DNA of 20,277 nucleotides from Chromera velia (GCA_018398765.1 JAHBMJ010002305.1:1-20277), one strand, 5' to 3'. Shown: positions 8,106 to 18,872, counted from the stretch's first letter. Notes: a model not told the origin generated them from the sequence alone. Translations and numbers: made by a program.

Positions 8106-11100
8106 CCGCCCCCAACCCGTCAAGGAGCTGCAGGGAGAGACGCCGATTCGCCTTCGAAGGTCACATTCCAGACACGGAGCGCCACTGAGGAGTCACTTGG
8201 GAGTCATCTGAAGCACCCGAGAAGAGAGAGCAAAATGAGACCGTCACCGCCAGTCGTGACAGGAGGCACAAGGGACACAAGCAGACAGCAGACTGAGCAG
8301 GGGGCTGTGAGGCCTCTGACACCGTCTGAAAATCCAAACTCGCCCCCTCCTCAATCACACGCACCAACGCACCCCTGTTGTCCCAAACCAACAGGGTACG
8401 TACCCTACCCAATGCCGATTCCAGTCCCCTTCCCCATGACCGTCTCCCCAGGAGGTCCCGGATCATGTCATCACCCATCCTCCGACCACCCCGCGTGCTC
8501 ACAAGCGTCATGGCAGCCCCCGTGGCCTTCCTGTGCCCCCTGGATGTTTCCGGGGCCCTGGGGGGGGCCTGTAGGGATGATGAATGGGGCCCCGGCATGC
8601 CCCACCTGTGGGTCCCCCACCAAGGGGCACAGGGGAAGTGCGGACTCGGACAACGTCTCCATTCGGTCCTCTCTTCCCGGCACTCGTCATTCGTTGGTTT
8701 CAGGGACGAGAGGGGAGGGTGGTGGGTGGTTTCCTGAATTCGAGCTGAATTTGAATCACGAGAGGGCGGTGCGAATTCAGAGTTTGTGGAGAGGGCAAAT
8801 GGCTCGGAGGGAGAAGATGCGGGCTCTGGCTTTGTTGACCGTCTGTTACAGCGTGAGCATGAAGATGATCTTCGAGGTCGTGGACGAAGAGTCTGCAGGC
8901 GTGTTTGAAGATGAAATGAGTATGGACAGGTGGATGAACAGAAGCGTCAACTGGATCCTGGAGGAAGCCATCGAACCTCTGCTACTAGAGGTCTGTCTGC
9001 CTGTCTGTCTGCCTGCCTGCCTGCCTGCCTGCCTGTCTGTCTGTGTGTGTGTGTGTGTGTGTGTGTGGTTTTGTTTTATAACTTTTCACGGAACGACAAC
9101 GCATGTCATTTTTGTTTGTAATGTTCTTTTCTGGAAGGAGTTGTAAAGGCTTTGTTGGGGGGGGACGTCGTCTTCGCATTCCTTCCCTGACTGCCCCCAT
9201 TTTTCTCTGCCTGTGTGTTTCCACGATAAGTTTTTTTTTTCAAATCACTTCATTCTCTCTGCGTTGTCTTTCTTTAAAAGTCGCCCCCTTCCTACTTTCT
9301 CACCTTGTACAGTGACTTTGGAGGACATAGCCTACAGACCGTTCAGATTTTTCAGAATTAAATTAGAAGGGATACGCACACCAGAAAAGAACTCAGTCAA
9401 CTATCAGATGTCACACTTTCCACTTGAACTCGTGTGTGTGACTGCAGACAGCTCGGAAGGCCGTCTGTGCAGAGATTGCCGAGAAGAAAATTCTGGAACC
9501 CAAGCGGTTGAGGGAGGAGCAGATGAGAATGGAGAGACTAACGGATCCGCAGGCAGCAGCTGTCACGGGAGTCATGGAGGATGTCATAGAACAACAGGTC
9601 TGTCTGTCTCTCTGTCTGTCTCTCTGTTGTGTTCATGAAGAAAAGGAGGGAGAAAAAGAAGAAACATGTAGTCTGTCTGTCTGTCAGGCTCCTTCGTTGT
9701 CTGTTTAGAACAACAGATTGATCCATTCATCCATTAATTGGACTCTCATGGGGGCGCTATCGGTCCGCCCCAACGGTGCTTTCTTTACATATCTGGGAAC
9801 AAATGCACTTTTCTTTTGCGAACAATACAAGGCAGGGCAGTAGGTTTCCGGTATTGCCTCGATCAGGGCTTGAAATAGCCATGGAGAGTTCATTGAGAAC
9901 AGAAAGTCTAAACAAACAAATGCATGTGCAGATTCGAGACGTCGCGTCCGAGTGTCTAGGGGACTACGGATGGGAGGCGATGTGGTCAGAGAGGGCCTCC
10001 CGTCTCCTGGAGGAGGTCGTGAGGGAGGAAATAGGAGAGGTGACTGGGGCAGTGTGGGCGGAATTTGAAGAAAAGTCAGTGAGGGTGAAGCAAGTAAATC
10101 AGTCAGAAGACGACATTTCAGACAGATAGGAATGGAATGAACGAAAGGCAGGCTTCATCGATCTATGGCAGACAGCCTGCAGGGGAACCTCCAGACTCTC
10201 TTCAGATAGTCAGAGAGAGCAATTGTGGTCAAAATCTATTTCTGTGCGTTCACCAAATCCTGTCTCTTTTTCTACCGGTCTCTCTCTCTGGCACTCTCTT
10301 TTTGAATCTCTCCTACGTGCTTCCTTTCGTTTCGTCTTCTCTGCACTCCATCCGCGTCTTCGTTCGTCTTCTTTCCGTTCTTTTAATTTTCATATCATGT
10401 CCTTTCTCGATAATGCTCCCCTGGCTGCATGGTCCGTCTCGCTCACTTCTCTTTCATACCTCTTGATCCTTTCTGCTTTCATCTTGGCTGCTTGTTCATT
10501 CATTTTTTTCCCTTCCTGTGCAGAGCATTTGCTGTTCGTGTGTGCGATCTTTTGATTGACGAGCTGATCGTCGAGATCGCCGAGAGGGCCATGCTGGAGG
10601 CTGCAAGGGACGCAGAACAGCAGAAATGGCAGGGGGACGCAGACAACGCGGGCACTCTCGCAGACCTTTTCCTGGAGGAGCGCTGTGTGCTGGAGTGTCT
10701 CTTTGCTGCCATCGGAAGTAGAGCAGACGGTCTGCAGCTCCGGAAAGCCATGAGGTCTGGAATGCAGAGAATGGCGGCAGAGGTCCTCATGGAGAGGTAC
10801 GCTGGTTTTGTTTCTTTCTTTCTTCTTTGTTGCTGCAGTGAATTTTGCAAATCATTCTGCTGGGCTTTGTGCGCATTTATTTCTGATAGATACCCCTTTA
10901 TACGAGTGTGTCAGCATGTCGGCGGACGTAGAGACTCTCCTCTCCTCTCATTCAGGTGTGCGTCTAGACTCGAATGCTTACTTTGTGCAGGCAGGCCAAG
11001 CTTGAAGCAGTGTAGTGACCATGCAGGCAGTCCCAATCAGTCCCACAGTGTGGCTTCGTTCCTCGATCCACTTTGTGCAACACTAGTCAGGCAGCTAGAC

Positions 11101-12070
11101 GCAGACAGATAGGGAGGCAGATCCGTTCTTTTTGTGAGAAAAAAATGTGACGCAAGGAAGGGAACAAGAACAATCAGGAGGAGAGAAAGAAAACCCACTT
11201 CTATGCTATCGGGTGCCGTTCTGTCTTGATTCCTCCTTTCCTGTCCTCTCCCACCTGATCTTCGACCTTCCCTGCAGGTGTCTTCAACTGCCGAACTACG
11301 CCGAGTCTCTGCATGCACAACCCCCTTTCTCGGAGCTGCACAGAATGCTCACAGCCGAAATTCTCTGTGACGTTCTCTCCTCTGCTCTTTTTCGACGCGC
11401 GCACGGACCCAAAGGCGAGGATGACGATCCTTTCCGGGGCATAGAAAGTGTCAGGGGTGGCGTGGAGTCTCCCCGCACGGCATCTCCCCAGAAGGACAGA
11501 AAGACCGCTACCTTCGTCTTGACGAAGAACATGAGACCCCAGACTCTGCACACACTCAGTGCCCGTGTCGCCTCGGGTCTTCGTGAACAGCGAGAGCAAG
11601 AGCAAGAGCAAGAGAAAGAAAAAGGGGGGGAGACACTCCAACTGCCCTCCACCAACGTTCTGGCTGCTTCGAGAAGATTCAGCCGCATGGAGGACAATAT
11701 ACCCCTCTCTCTCCTTCCATCGGCGAGAAAGCACGAAAAGCCACAGACGCCTCGGGAGCCAGAAGAGTGCGTCTTTACACAAGAACCCCTGAAGACAAAC
11801 AGGGGTGACGACCGACCTGCGGAAAGTGCCAGGGGTGATCCAGACTCCCCAAGTCCCCATACTGCTGCAGGGCCGTCTGCAGCTTCTGCGTCAGGACAGA
11901 CAGAGGGAGCCGGTCTGGAGGCTTCTCGAGCTTCGCCCTCTTTGACGCACTCGCAGACAGGTCTCCGTTCTGCGTCGGTCAGTCCAGCCAAGACTGCGCG
12001 ATCAGTAACTCCTGGAGGGGGAAGCAAAGCATCAGTGTTTAAGTACATGCCCAAACTAGAAAAACGGTAA
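8106..12070 (+). CDS. IQ-motif protein, multi-exon, 5' end uncertain
   Basis: Five exons join without a stop: 8106-8990, 9448-9597, 9932-10074, 10524-10796 and 11278-12070 (748 codons with the TAA). Split codons at 10074/10524 (AA+A) and 10796/11278 (AG+G) restore Lys and Arg. Translation could begin at the ATG at 8235 (704 residues) or upstream. Numbered from that Met, residues 30-130 are Pro/Gly/Cys rich with a CPTC pair. Residues 181-191 are an IQ motif, IQSLWRGQMAR, which in this family binds calmodulin or EF-hand light chains. About 350 residues of amphipathic helix follow (for example SVNWILEEAIEPLLLE and LLIDELIVEIAERAMLEAAR), then a disordered, charged C-terminus with a repetitive REQREQEQEQEKEK stretch. 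Acceptors are all TGCAG; donors are GTCTGT, GTCTGT, GTCAGT and GTACGC. No named orthologue is recognised. A cytoskeletal, flagellar or cortical role would be a guess. Confidence 0.75.
8991..9068 (+). repeat. (TCTG/CCTG)n-(TG)n microsatellite at an intron start
   Basis: The intron after the IQ exon begins GTCTGTCTGCCTG and runs as tetranucleotide repeats into a (TG)n tract. The donor GT is the first base pair of the repeat, so any expansion lies directly against the splice site. Confidence 0.9.
9598..9686 (+). repeat. (GTCT)n microsatellite at an intron start
   Basis: The intron after exon 9448-9597 opens with GTCTGTCTGTCTCTCTG and has another GTCTGTCTGTCTGTC at about 9671-9685. This is the same arrangement as in the preceding intron. 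Confidence 0.85.
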
Positions 12071-13384
12071 AGAAATGAATTGTTGCTGGTATTTTTTTCC
12101 AGTTTTCATCCAGGTTTTTATTCTTTGCATGTTGGTGCGCAAGCTTAGCTAGATACAACATTGAAAGCTGCATATATACCAAATAAAAATAATTTGCAAA
12201 TTGACTTATATGTAAACATAACAAGAAGCACAAGCTAGAGCACAAGCTTTCTAAAAATGTGTGAGATATTGATAATAGACTGATATATAATTTTTTGATG
12301 ATGATGATATACACACTGTGATACATATAGCGAAATATATCATTATTAAAATATAGTACTAGTATATTAGGTGCGCTACACAATATACACTACACACACA
12401 TAGTAGCTAGCATTGCTTGTCGATGAGAGTTGAAATTACGACACCGGTATAATTGTTGTTAACTTCTGTAACTACTATAGGCATCGGCTTAAAAAATAAA
12501 AAAAAGGCTCCCCATTTTTTTTTTCTAGTTTTTTTCCCTCCGGCGCCGTTAAACAAGTGTTGTTTGCCATATGTCTGAGAGTCAATACCAGTTAATGCCA
12601 ATGCATGCAGTGATTCACTGTGACTGTTTTGTAACTATTCTTCAGGTGTTGCACAACTGTTATTACAAGTGGTATATGAAACCGACCTCCGGCAGTGGAC
12701 CGCCGGCAAACCCCGGAACATCAATGCTATGTTATACTCTGCTACTGTAGTGCTACATTGTAGGCTTCAAAAATATAATTAAAAAAAATAGATCGCTGCC
12801 CTATATATATAGAGATCGCCTTCGATTGTTTTCTTTCTTCTTAGAAGTTAGAATCTTCTATTCTTTAGCCGACGCCTATTACAGCTAGAATTCCGAGTCT
12901 GACAATGAGTCTTCTATAAAGCACTCAGGCTGTAATAAGCAGTCTGTTAAAGCTTGCATGTACGTTCTCTCAATTGTATAATTTTAAAAAGCACCACTTC
13001 ACTGGATCAGATTGTAAAATATGATCGAAAAGACTTCAAACAACGCATATCTACTATGTAATTGGAAACACGAAGGCGTCGAAGAGCCCACAAATCACAT
13101 GGGGTAAATGCATGGAAGAGTCTAAGAAACATTGAAACAATCCATCCACGAAAGATTCTGCATGCAATTCAAAATACAAATAATTCGCCTATATAATTTT
13201 GAACTTTGATTGCAACCCTGATTGGGGAGGCCTGCACATAAGCTGACGATTGAACCCATGCGCAGGGACTGCATGTGAGAGAGACGTGTCTGCAGGAAGA
13301 AAACAGACGAAACAGCCTCAGGATCCCACATCTTCACTCAACCCCTCCCTCTCCACCCAACCAGTATATCTGTCTGCTTGATTG
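12071..13384. other. AT-rich intergenic region between convergent genes
   Basis: Composition changes sharply after the TAA of the IQ-motif gene: long A/T runs, TATATA tracts and few GC-rich patches (one near 12688-12720). It lies between the 3' ends of two converging genes and probably holds both 3' UTRs and polyadenylation signals; AATAAA appears near 12181. No coding frame, tRNA or element was seen. Confidence 0.6.
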
Positions 13385-13673
13385 TCAGTCATCCATGTTG
13401 GCTGCCGACACAAATTGCATCCCGTCGTCATCGTCGTCTTCCTCGTCCTCGTCCCCCTCATCCCCAAACTCCAACTCCTCATACTGCTCCGCAGGGTCCC
13501 TGTCGAACTCCACCTCCACACCGTCTTCCTCTTCCTCCCCGTTCCCCCCGTTCTGCTGCACACCACTGAGTGGAGCTTTCGTCTCGTGGTGGACGTGGAG
13601 GGAGTTTTTGGTTTCCTCCTCGTCTTCTTCGTCTTCGTCTTCGTCATCCTCGTCCTCCGATTCTTCGTGGTCT

Positions 13674-13741
<68 letters not shown>

Positions 13742-15026
13742 GGAGGGAGGGAGGCAGAAAGAGAGACGTGGAGAGAGAAATGTCTTCGCAGAAGAGAGAG
13801 AGAGTTCTTACGTGTGCACTTTGTGCGAGCGTAGACAACGAAGTACAGAGATCCACTTTGTGCGTGGATCTTGCGTGCGAAAGTGAAGAAGGAAGAAAGT
13901 GGGGGGAGCATAGATCTGGAGAACAGAAAGTGGGCGCTCGAGGGAAGCAGGGAAGCAAGAGGGAACGATGGAGCGATGGAGCGAAGAAGAGAAGAGAGGC
14001 AGGGAGGAAGAAAGGAGGCCAGACAACACGCACAATGGAGTGCAGGAAAGAAGAAAAACATGAACCAAAGAAACAGTCCAAATACACCTAGCTCACTGCC
14101 AAATAGATCCACTGACTGACTTGAGTTGCTGAAGGAAGCCGGACGCCGTCAGAGCCTGATAGCACTTTCGGTACACTTCCACCCTCTCCCTCTCTTCCTC
14201 CTCTGACACCCCCCCCGAGGCTACAGCAGCAGCAGCGGCTGCAGGGGCAGAAGAGGACGAGGAAGAAGAGGAAGAGGAGGCGGCAGCTGCTTCAGGGGCA
14301 TCTGCGGTGTCATCTGTCCTCGGGGGCGGCTTCTGGCTGTCCAGGTATCTTGACAGAATGGCCTCTGCATCAAGGCGTGCAGGAAGAAGAAGAAGAAGGA
14401 AAGAAGTGCCAAAGTCAATTTGATTCGATTCAAACAAGGAAGCTAGGCGGCTGCATCAGACAGCTCTGGCGTCCTGCACCCGTGGCCTCGCAGAGTCATG
14501 CAGAGAGAGGCATGCGCAGGAGAATGATTGGAGAATGGAATCATGAAGAATCGGTCGGCGGTTGAAAGAAAGGAACGTAGAACCGATTCGTTCAGCATCT
14601 AGCTGTCCATTTGAATGAAGGTAACGGGACAGAAGGACGAAAAAACGAAGGAAGCACTCGACCGAGCACACACGCGCGCTTCCTTCCACTGACCTCTGGA
14701 GATGATCCCGTCGCAATAGAGTTGGAAGAGAAGTTTTCCCAATTGTTTCAGAGTCCCAGGAGGGCATTTGAGGCAGACAAAGAACTCAAACCCCTCGAGG
14801 AACATCGAGACGTCCATCTTGGAGTGGACTATCTGAACGAGAGGGAGAGGGACGAGAGGGGTGGACAGAGAGTGACTCAGAGAAAGCTTGAAGAAGACAG
14901 CAGAATTTAAGAATAAATGAAGGCCTCCTAGCGGGAAAGGGTGGGTGTCAAGAGAAAAGAGAGCGGAGAGCAAAAAACGCAAAACACTATTGGAACGGAA
15001 GGAACGTGAACATACACACTCACTCA

Positions 15027-15058
<32 letters not shown>

Positions 15059-15158
15059 TACACATACACACACACTCACACACACACTCACTCACACTCA
15101 CTCACACACACACACACACTCACACACTCACACACACACACACACACACACTCACTCA

Positions 15159-15237
<79 letters not shown>

Positions 15238-17533
15238 ACACACACACATACACACACACACACGCAGACACACGCAGACACACGCACATACACGCACACA
15301 CACGCACGCACATACACGCACACACACGCACGCACACGCACACGCACACGCACACGCACGTACACACACACAAAGAAGAAAAGGACAGAAGGAAAACTCT
15401 TCACGGCAAGGTCTCTTTATGGCTTTGCACCTATCTCGCTCCCTCCCTCCCTCCCTCTCTCTCAGAAACTGTCTCTGTGTGTGTGTGAGTGCCTGCATCT
15501 CCACATTTGCACAAGACGCTGAGGGTCTGGAAAACAGTACGACTTTCATTTCTTTAAAGGCCCAACCACCCGCTACACCGACCTGCTTCATCTCTGCCCT
15601 GGCCGCCTCGATGCCCTTCGCAGTCAGAGATTCGCACGCGGTCTGCAGACACAGATCGAAAGAGACAGAGGGAGAGGTTGAGGGATCGGTAAATCTGGAG
15701 GACCCGCAAGAAAAAGCAAGAAGAGTCTGAAGCGAGTCATGGGAAAGAAAAGAAGAGCGACAAGGAATGAATGTCCCGCATTCCTTCCTTCCTCCTCTCC
15801 TTCTCCAACGCCTCGTGCTCAGAGAAGGAAGGCAGGGCACAGACACACACCCGAAGAGAGAGAGTAAATCGACACTGCATGTGATTCATTCAATTTCGCT
15901 CTCCTGTTCCTGTGCTTGGAGAGGTGAGAGTGCAAGACGAGAGAGAGACAAAACACAATTTAGTTAAATTTAGAAAAAAACATACCTTTATCACTTCATC
16001 CCCTTCTTCTGTCTCTGTCTCCGTGACCTTGCAGAAAAGAACCCCGAGACCGAGGAAGGTCCTGACAATGTCCCTGAAGGGATCCTTGTCCAATTTCTTT
16101 GCCCCACAGAGGGACAGGAGGAAAATGCCTAGACGGTTGGAGAAAGCGCCCTCGGCCTCTTTTTGCATATGGGCGATGGCCTCGTCTGCATGCATGCATT
16201 GATGCAACACGCACACAGAGATACACAAGACAACACAGCCATGAACGGTCCTTCAATTGTTTTTCTAGAGAGAAGAGAACACAGACATCAACGGTCCTTC
16301 AATTGTTTGTCACAATTATCTAGAGTCATTCAACCACTTGATTCTCTCCTCCCTCCACGCCTTCAAACTCACCCTCAGACAAGCGGAGGGACAAGGAGAA
16401 AGGCGGACAGACAGGTACAACCACACACACACGCACACCACAGACACACACACACACACACACACACACACGCGCGCACACACGCACACACACACAAGCA
16501 GGGAGCAAGAGGACGGGGAAAAAACAGAGGGGGGAGGGTGCGAGCGACGAGAAAGATCGGCACAAGACCCACTGACTGACTCATCTTCTCCCCGTCCAGT
16601 CGAACTTCGTCTTCGTCTTCGTCGCCCCCCATGGCCATCCCTACGGTAACATTCGACTGGGCCAGACTCTGCAGGGAAGCAAACAGAAGAAATGAGAAGA
16701 GCGCCCGGGTGTATCAGCTGCTTTTCCTCACAGTCTCGCTTCGAGATTCTCCATGCGGCAGTGTGAACGACCTCTTAAAAAACACAGAGCTGTCTTGAAG
16801 GAGCGCGAAGGAGAAGAGATAAACGTGAAAGCGACCACCTTCAGGTCAGAGAGCACAAAGAGCAGATCAAACTGACAAAACAGAGAGAAGAGCAAGGTGT
16901 GCAACTGAAGCGAATGAAGTCCTCACGGGTGCAAGAAAGAGAGGCAGATCTATCGATACACTGTCTTCCTGCTCCTTCCCCCAATTAGTGCACTGACTGA
17001 CGTTTGGTCCACCTGAAGTCCCTTCTTTCTCCTCTTTTTCCTTCTTCTTCTCGATCCTCTTCGCCTTTTCCGCCTTCTTTCTGGCGTTGGCCTCCGCTCT
17101 CTGCTTCTTTTTTTCCTCTTCCTGCAGTGAAAATATCACAACGAGTATTTCATGCAATCAGGCTTTGGTCTGATTGATGTGCACGACCGGTCGCTTCAGC
17201 ACATCAAGTGATGTCACATAGACTCATAGAGACCCGTATTTACTCTCCTCTCTCCTCTTCTTTCCTTCACCTTAGTTGGGTAAGGAAGACAGAGAGGAAT
17301 CGGAAGGCCTTCCGAGACAGACAGAAGGGGTCGGGGGAGGGTGGAATCTTGACAACAAATCGGAAACGACTGGAGGGATTTTTGCCGCACAAGAACAACA
17401 CATCGATGTGAGAGGGAGGAGGAGAAGAAGAAGAATCACAAAGGCAGAGTGCAGGAAGTAGAAGTGCGCTATTGGGAGGAGACGGGGAAGTATTTACCGT
17501 CAGCTGAGGTCGCTCTCTCGGCTGGTCGCTCAT
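13385..17533 (-). CDS. W2-domain protein, eIF5/5MP-like, 8 exons, 391 aa
   Basis: Minus-strand exons 17533-17498, 17121-17002, 16668-16581, 16185-15986, 15642-15583, 14832-14694, 14364-14121 and 13673-13385 join in phase throughout, from ATG to TGA. Residues 13-45 are a Lys/Glu-rich helix. Residues about 53-81 are acidic ([15 protein letters not shown]). Residues about 82-215 are helical and end in [20 protein letters not shown], which matches the W2 (eIF5C) signature 'LY..DI(L/I)SEEAIL.WY' of eIF5, eIF2B-epsilon and the eIF5-mimic proteins (BZW/5MP). That domain binds eIF2-beta and other initiation factors. A Ser/Ala-rich insert (about 235-270) follows, then an acidic tail (297-391). Odd points: Arg replaces the Trp of the WY pair, the second conserved Trp is Gln (FLQQLK), and no eIF5 N-terminal GAP/zinc domain is present. 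An in-frame TGA about 20 codons upstream of the ATG, with no other ATG between, supports the start. Exon structure is well supported; the family call is moderate. Confidence 0.75.
13677..13736. repeat. (CA)n(GA)n microsatellite abutting a splice acceptor
   Basis: On the minus strand this reads (TC)n(TG)n and then CAG, and the last exon of the W2 gene starts right after it. The repeat therefore takes the place of the polypyrimidine tract of that acceptor. Confidence 0.9.
14121..14364 (-). other. Ser/Ala homopolymer insert inside the W2 region (exon 7)
   Basis: This exon begins with the conserved [10 protein letters not shown] and ends with the second box, but between them has a Pro/Asp linker, about ten consecutive Ser and a run of Ala. 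Most W2 domains join these helices with a short loop. The codons are mixed enough to show translation is plausible, and expansion by replication slippage is likely. Confidence 0.7.
15011..15373. repeat. long compound (CA)n array in intron 5 of the W2 gene
   Basis: About 360 bases of almost pure CA repeat. The first part is broken by CACT units, and the last third contains CACG and CATA units in a higher-order pattern such as ACACGCAGAC and CACGCACGCA. Alternating purine-pyrimidine tracts of this length favour Z-DNA. Open frames of Thr-His or Cys-Val across it are artefacts. Confidence 0.95.
16421..16496. repeat. (CA)n microsatellite in intron 3 of the W2 gene
   Basis: CA repeat with CGCGCG and CGCACA interruptions. 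On the minus strand it is a (TG)n tract roughly midway through the intron. Confidence 0.9.
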
Positions 17534-18268
17534 CTTGATTTCTCTTTGCCCCTCCTCACCCTCTTCGGCTGTGTCTGCCCCTTTCGTTCAAACCTTTCTT
17601 GCTGGGAATATTCGAGCCGTTCGCTAGAATAGAGGCTCCAGCAGGACTGTCACTCAGTCACTCAACCGACTATTGGAAGACTGTGACCTTGCGAACGGAA
17701 AATGAGTCTTAACGAGTCTTTGAAAATGTGCTGTGGAACTTTGCTCGGCTAGAGCATTCGATCACGCAACTGTTCTTGTCCAAGACACTGCATGTCTGTC
17801 ACCTCGTGCTGCGCTCCTCCTCCATTCCTTCGATCTCCTGTTTAACAGTCCGTCTCTTTCTCAAGATCGGATAAGGGCGCCTGGCCAATTAACCGATCAA
17901 AAAACCGCGCAGGCAGCTTCTTGCATGCATGGGTCCGCCCCCGCGGCGTTAATTTCTTTAGTGTCTCTCTGGTCCTGTGTCGGGCCAGTATGCATCTTGC
18001 CTAGGCATAGATCTTGTCCGTCTGTTACGCGGTCCTTCTACTGCCAGTGCAATGATGGCCTTGCCCCCCCCCCTGGACTAAGCCATCGATCCTAGTTTAT
18101 GCCTTTCATGGCAAACAAAAATCAATACCTTTCATTCTCAGTGTGTTCGCGTGGTTAACTCTATCTATCTGTGGATGGGCGTAGTGGTCTTTTTTCCCCT
18201 TCCCGGCTTCTTCTTTAGTGATGCCCGTATCCAAATAAAAAATTTGTTTCTCCTCAACAATAATAAAA
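17534..18268. other. intergenic, upstream of the W2 gene; no gene seen
   Basis: Should contain the 5' UTR and promoter of the minus-strand W2 gene. No TATA box or conserved motif can be named with confidence. The plus-strand open frame at 17733-18095 has no domain, no splice context and random-looking composition. Confidence 0.4.
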
Positions 18269-18278
18269 CCCTCCATCA
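18269..18278. repeat. left target-site duplication of the MITE
   Basis: CCCTCCATCA, identical to 18478-18487, immediately outside the left terminal inverted repeat. Confidence 0.75.
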
Positions 18279-18477
18279 ACCTCCCTGAACCTGAGTGCCA
18301 CTTGAAAAAATCTAATTAAGATGATCTCTACCTGCAGCATCGTTTTTTACGAGACCGTCCAGATATGCGGCTTAGGCTTTTAAGAGACCGTAAATGATCC
18401 ACGCCTGCGGCGCGGACTTTCAAGCTTATCCAAAAATGCGGCTTAAACTTTTAAGTGGTAGTTAGGTTCAGGGGGGT
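18279..18477. mobile_element. 199-bp MITE-like element with terminal inverted repeats
   Basis: The left end ACCTCCCTGAACCTGAGTG and the reverse complement of the right end ACCCCCCTGAACCTAACTA align over 28 bases with about six mismatches (18279-18306 and 18450-18477). The element is flanked directly by CCCTCCATCA on both sides. No coding capacity is present. Inside are two copies of ATGCGGCTTA(R)RCTTTTAAG (near 18365 and 18435). A 9-11 bp target duplication with TIRs is typical of Mutator-like non-autonomous elements; this superfamily call is inference. Confidence 0.75.
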
Positions 18478-18487
18478 CCCTCCATCA
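18478..18487. repeat. right target-site duplication of the MITE
   Basis: CCCTCCATCA, identical to 18269-18278, immediately outside the right terminal inverted repeat. A further 14-bp direct repeat, GTTTCTCCTCAACA, also flanks the element (18246-18259 and 18492-18505). Confidence 0.75.
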
Positions 18488-18727
18488 TCACGTTTCTCCT
18501 CAACATTCCTTTGTTAAACTTTTTTCTACTTTTTTCTTCACATCAATTCTCTCTCTCTCACACGTTTGACGGCTTTCGACTTCTTATTTATGTTTTTTCA
18601 ATCTAATGTTATAAGGCTCTTCTTCTCTTTTTTATCTTTTACACGCCTCACCCATAAAAATAGTCGTTTTCTTTCTTTCATTTCCCCTGCCGGCACCCTG
18701 CTGGCTTTCCCCCTTCCTTTACTCTTT

Positions 18728-18872
18728 CTTCTCTACAAGGCCCACATTGGCGGAAAACTCCTTTCCAAGCAGCATCTCGGTAACCTGTGTGCCTGTCCGA
18801 AGTTCGGCCCTTGCGGTGCCGATCTTGGAATATCCCACCGCCGCGCGCAGTAAAGTCAGACCCAGTCAGGAA
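18728..18872 (-). pseudogene. possible gene fragment, unknown
   Basis: A minus-strand frame without ATG reads LRAAVGYSKIGTARAELRTG, then TQVTEMLLGKEFSANVGLVE and KKE before TAA. It is bounded upstream by an in-frame TGA. The composition resembles a real protein, and the surrounding sequence does not. No family is recognised. It may be a decayed exon or a chance frame. Confidence 0.25.

Noticed and set aside
10075-10129. Continuation of the exon frame to a TAG at 10127-10129 as the end of the IQ gene
   Set aside because: Splicing at GTCAGT (10075) to 10524 keeps the frame, completes a Lys codon and continues the same helical pattern for over 350 further residues.
13275-14112. Several overlapping frames on both strands rich in Ser, Arg-Glu or Cys-Val
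   Set aside because: Shadows of the acidic last exon and of the CA/GA microsatellite; only the Asp/Glu-rich minus frame joins the upstream exon in phase.
14945-15846. Thr-His, Cys-Val and similar long frames on both strands
   Set aside because: They translate the (CA)n array; every frame of such a repeat is open.
17733-18095. 120-codon plus-strand frame
   Set aside because: No recognisable motif and no neighbouring splice-compatible exon; probably chance.
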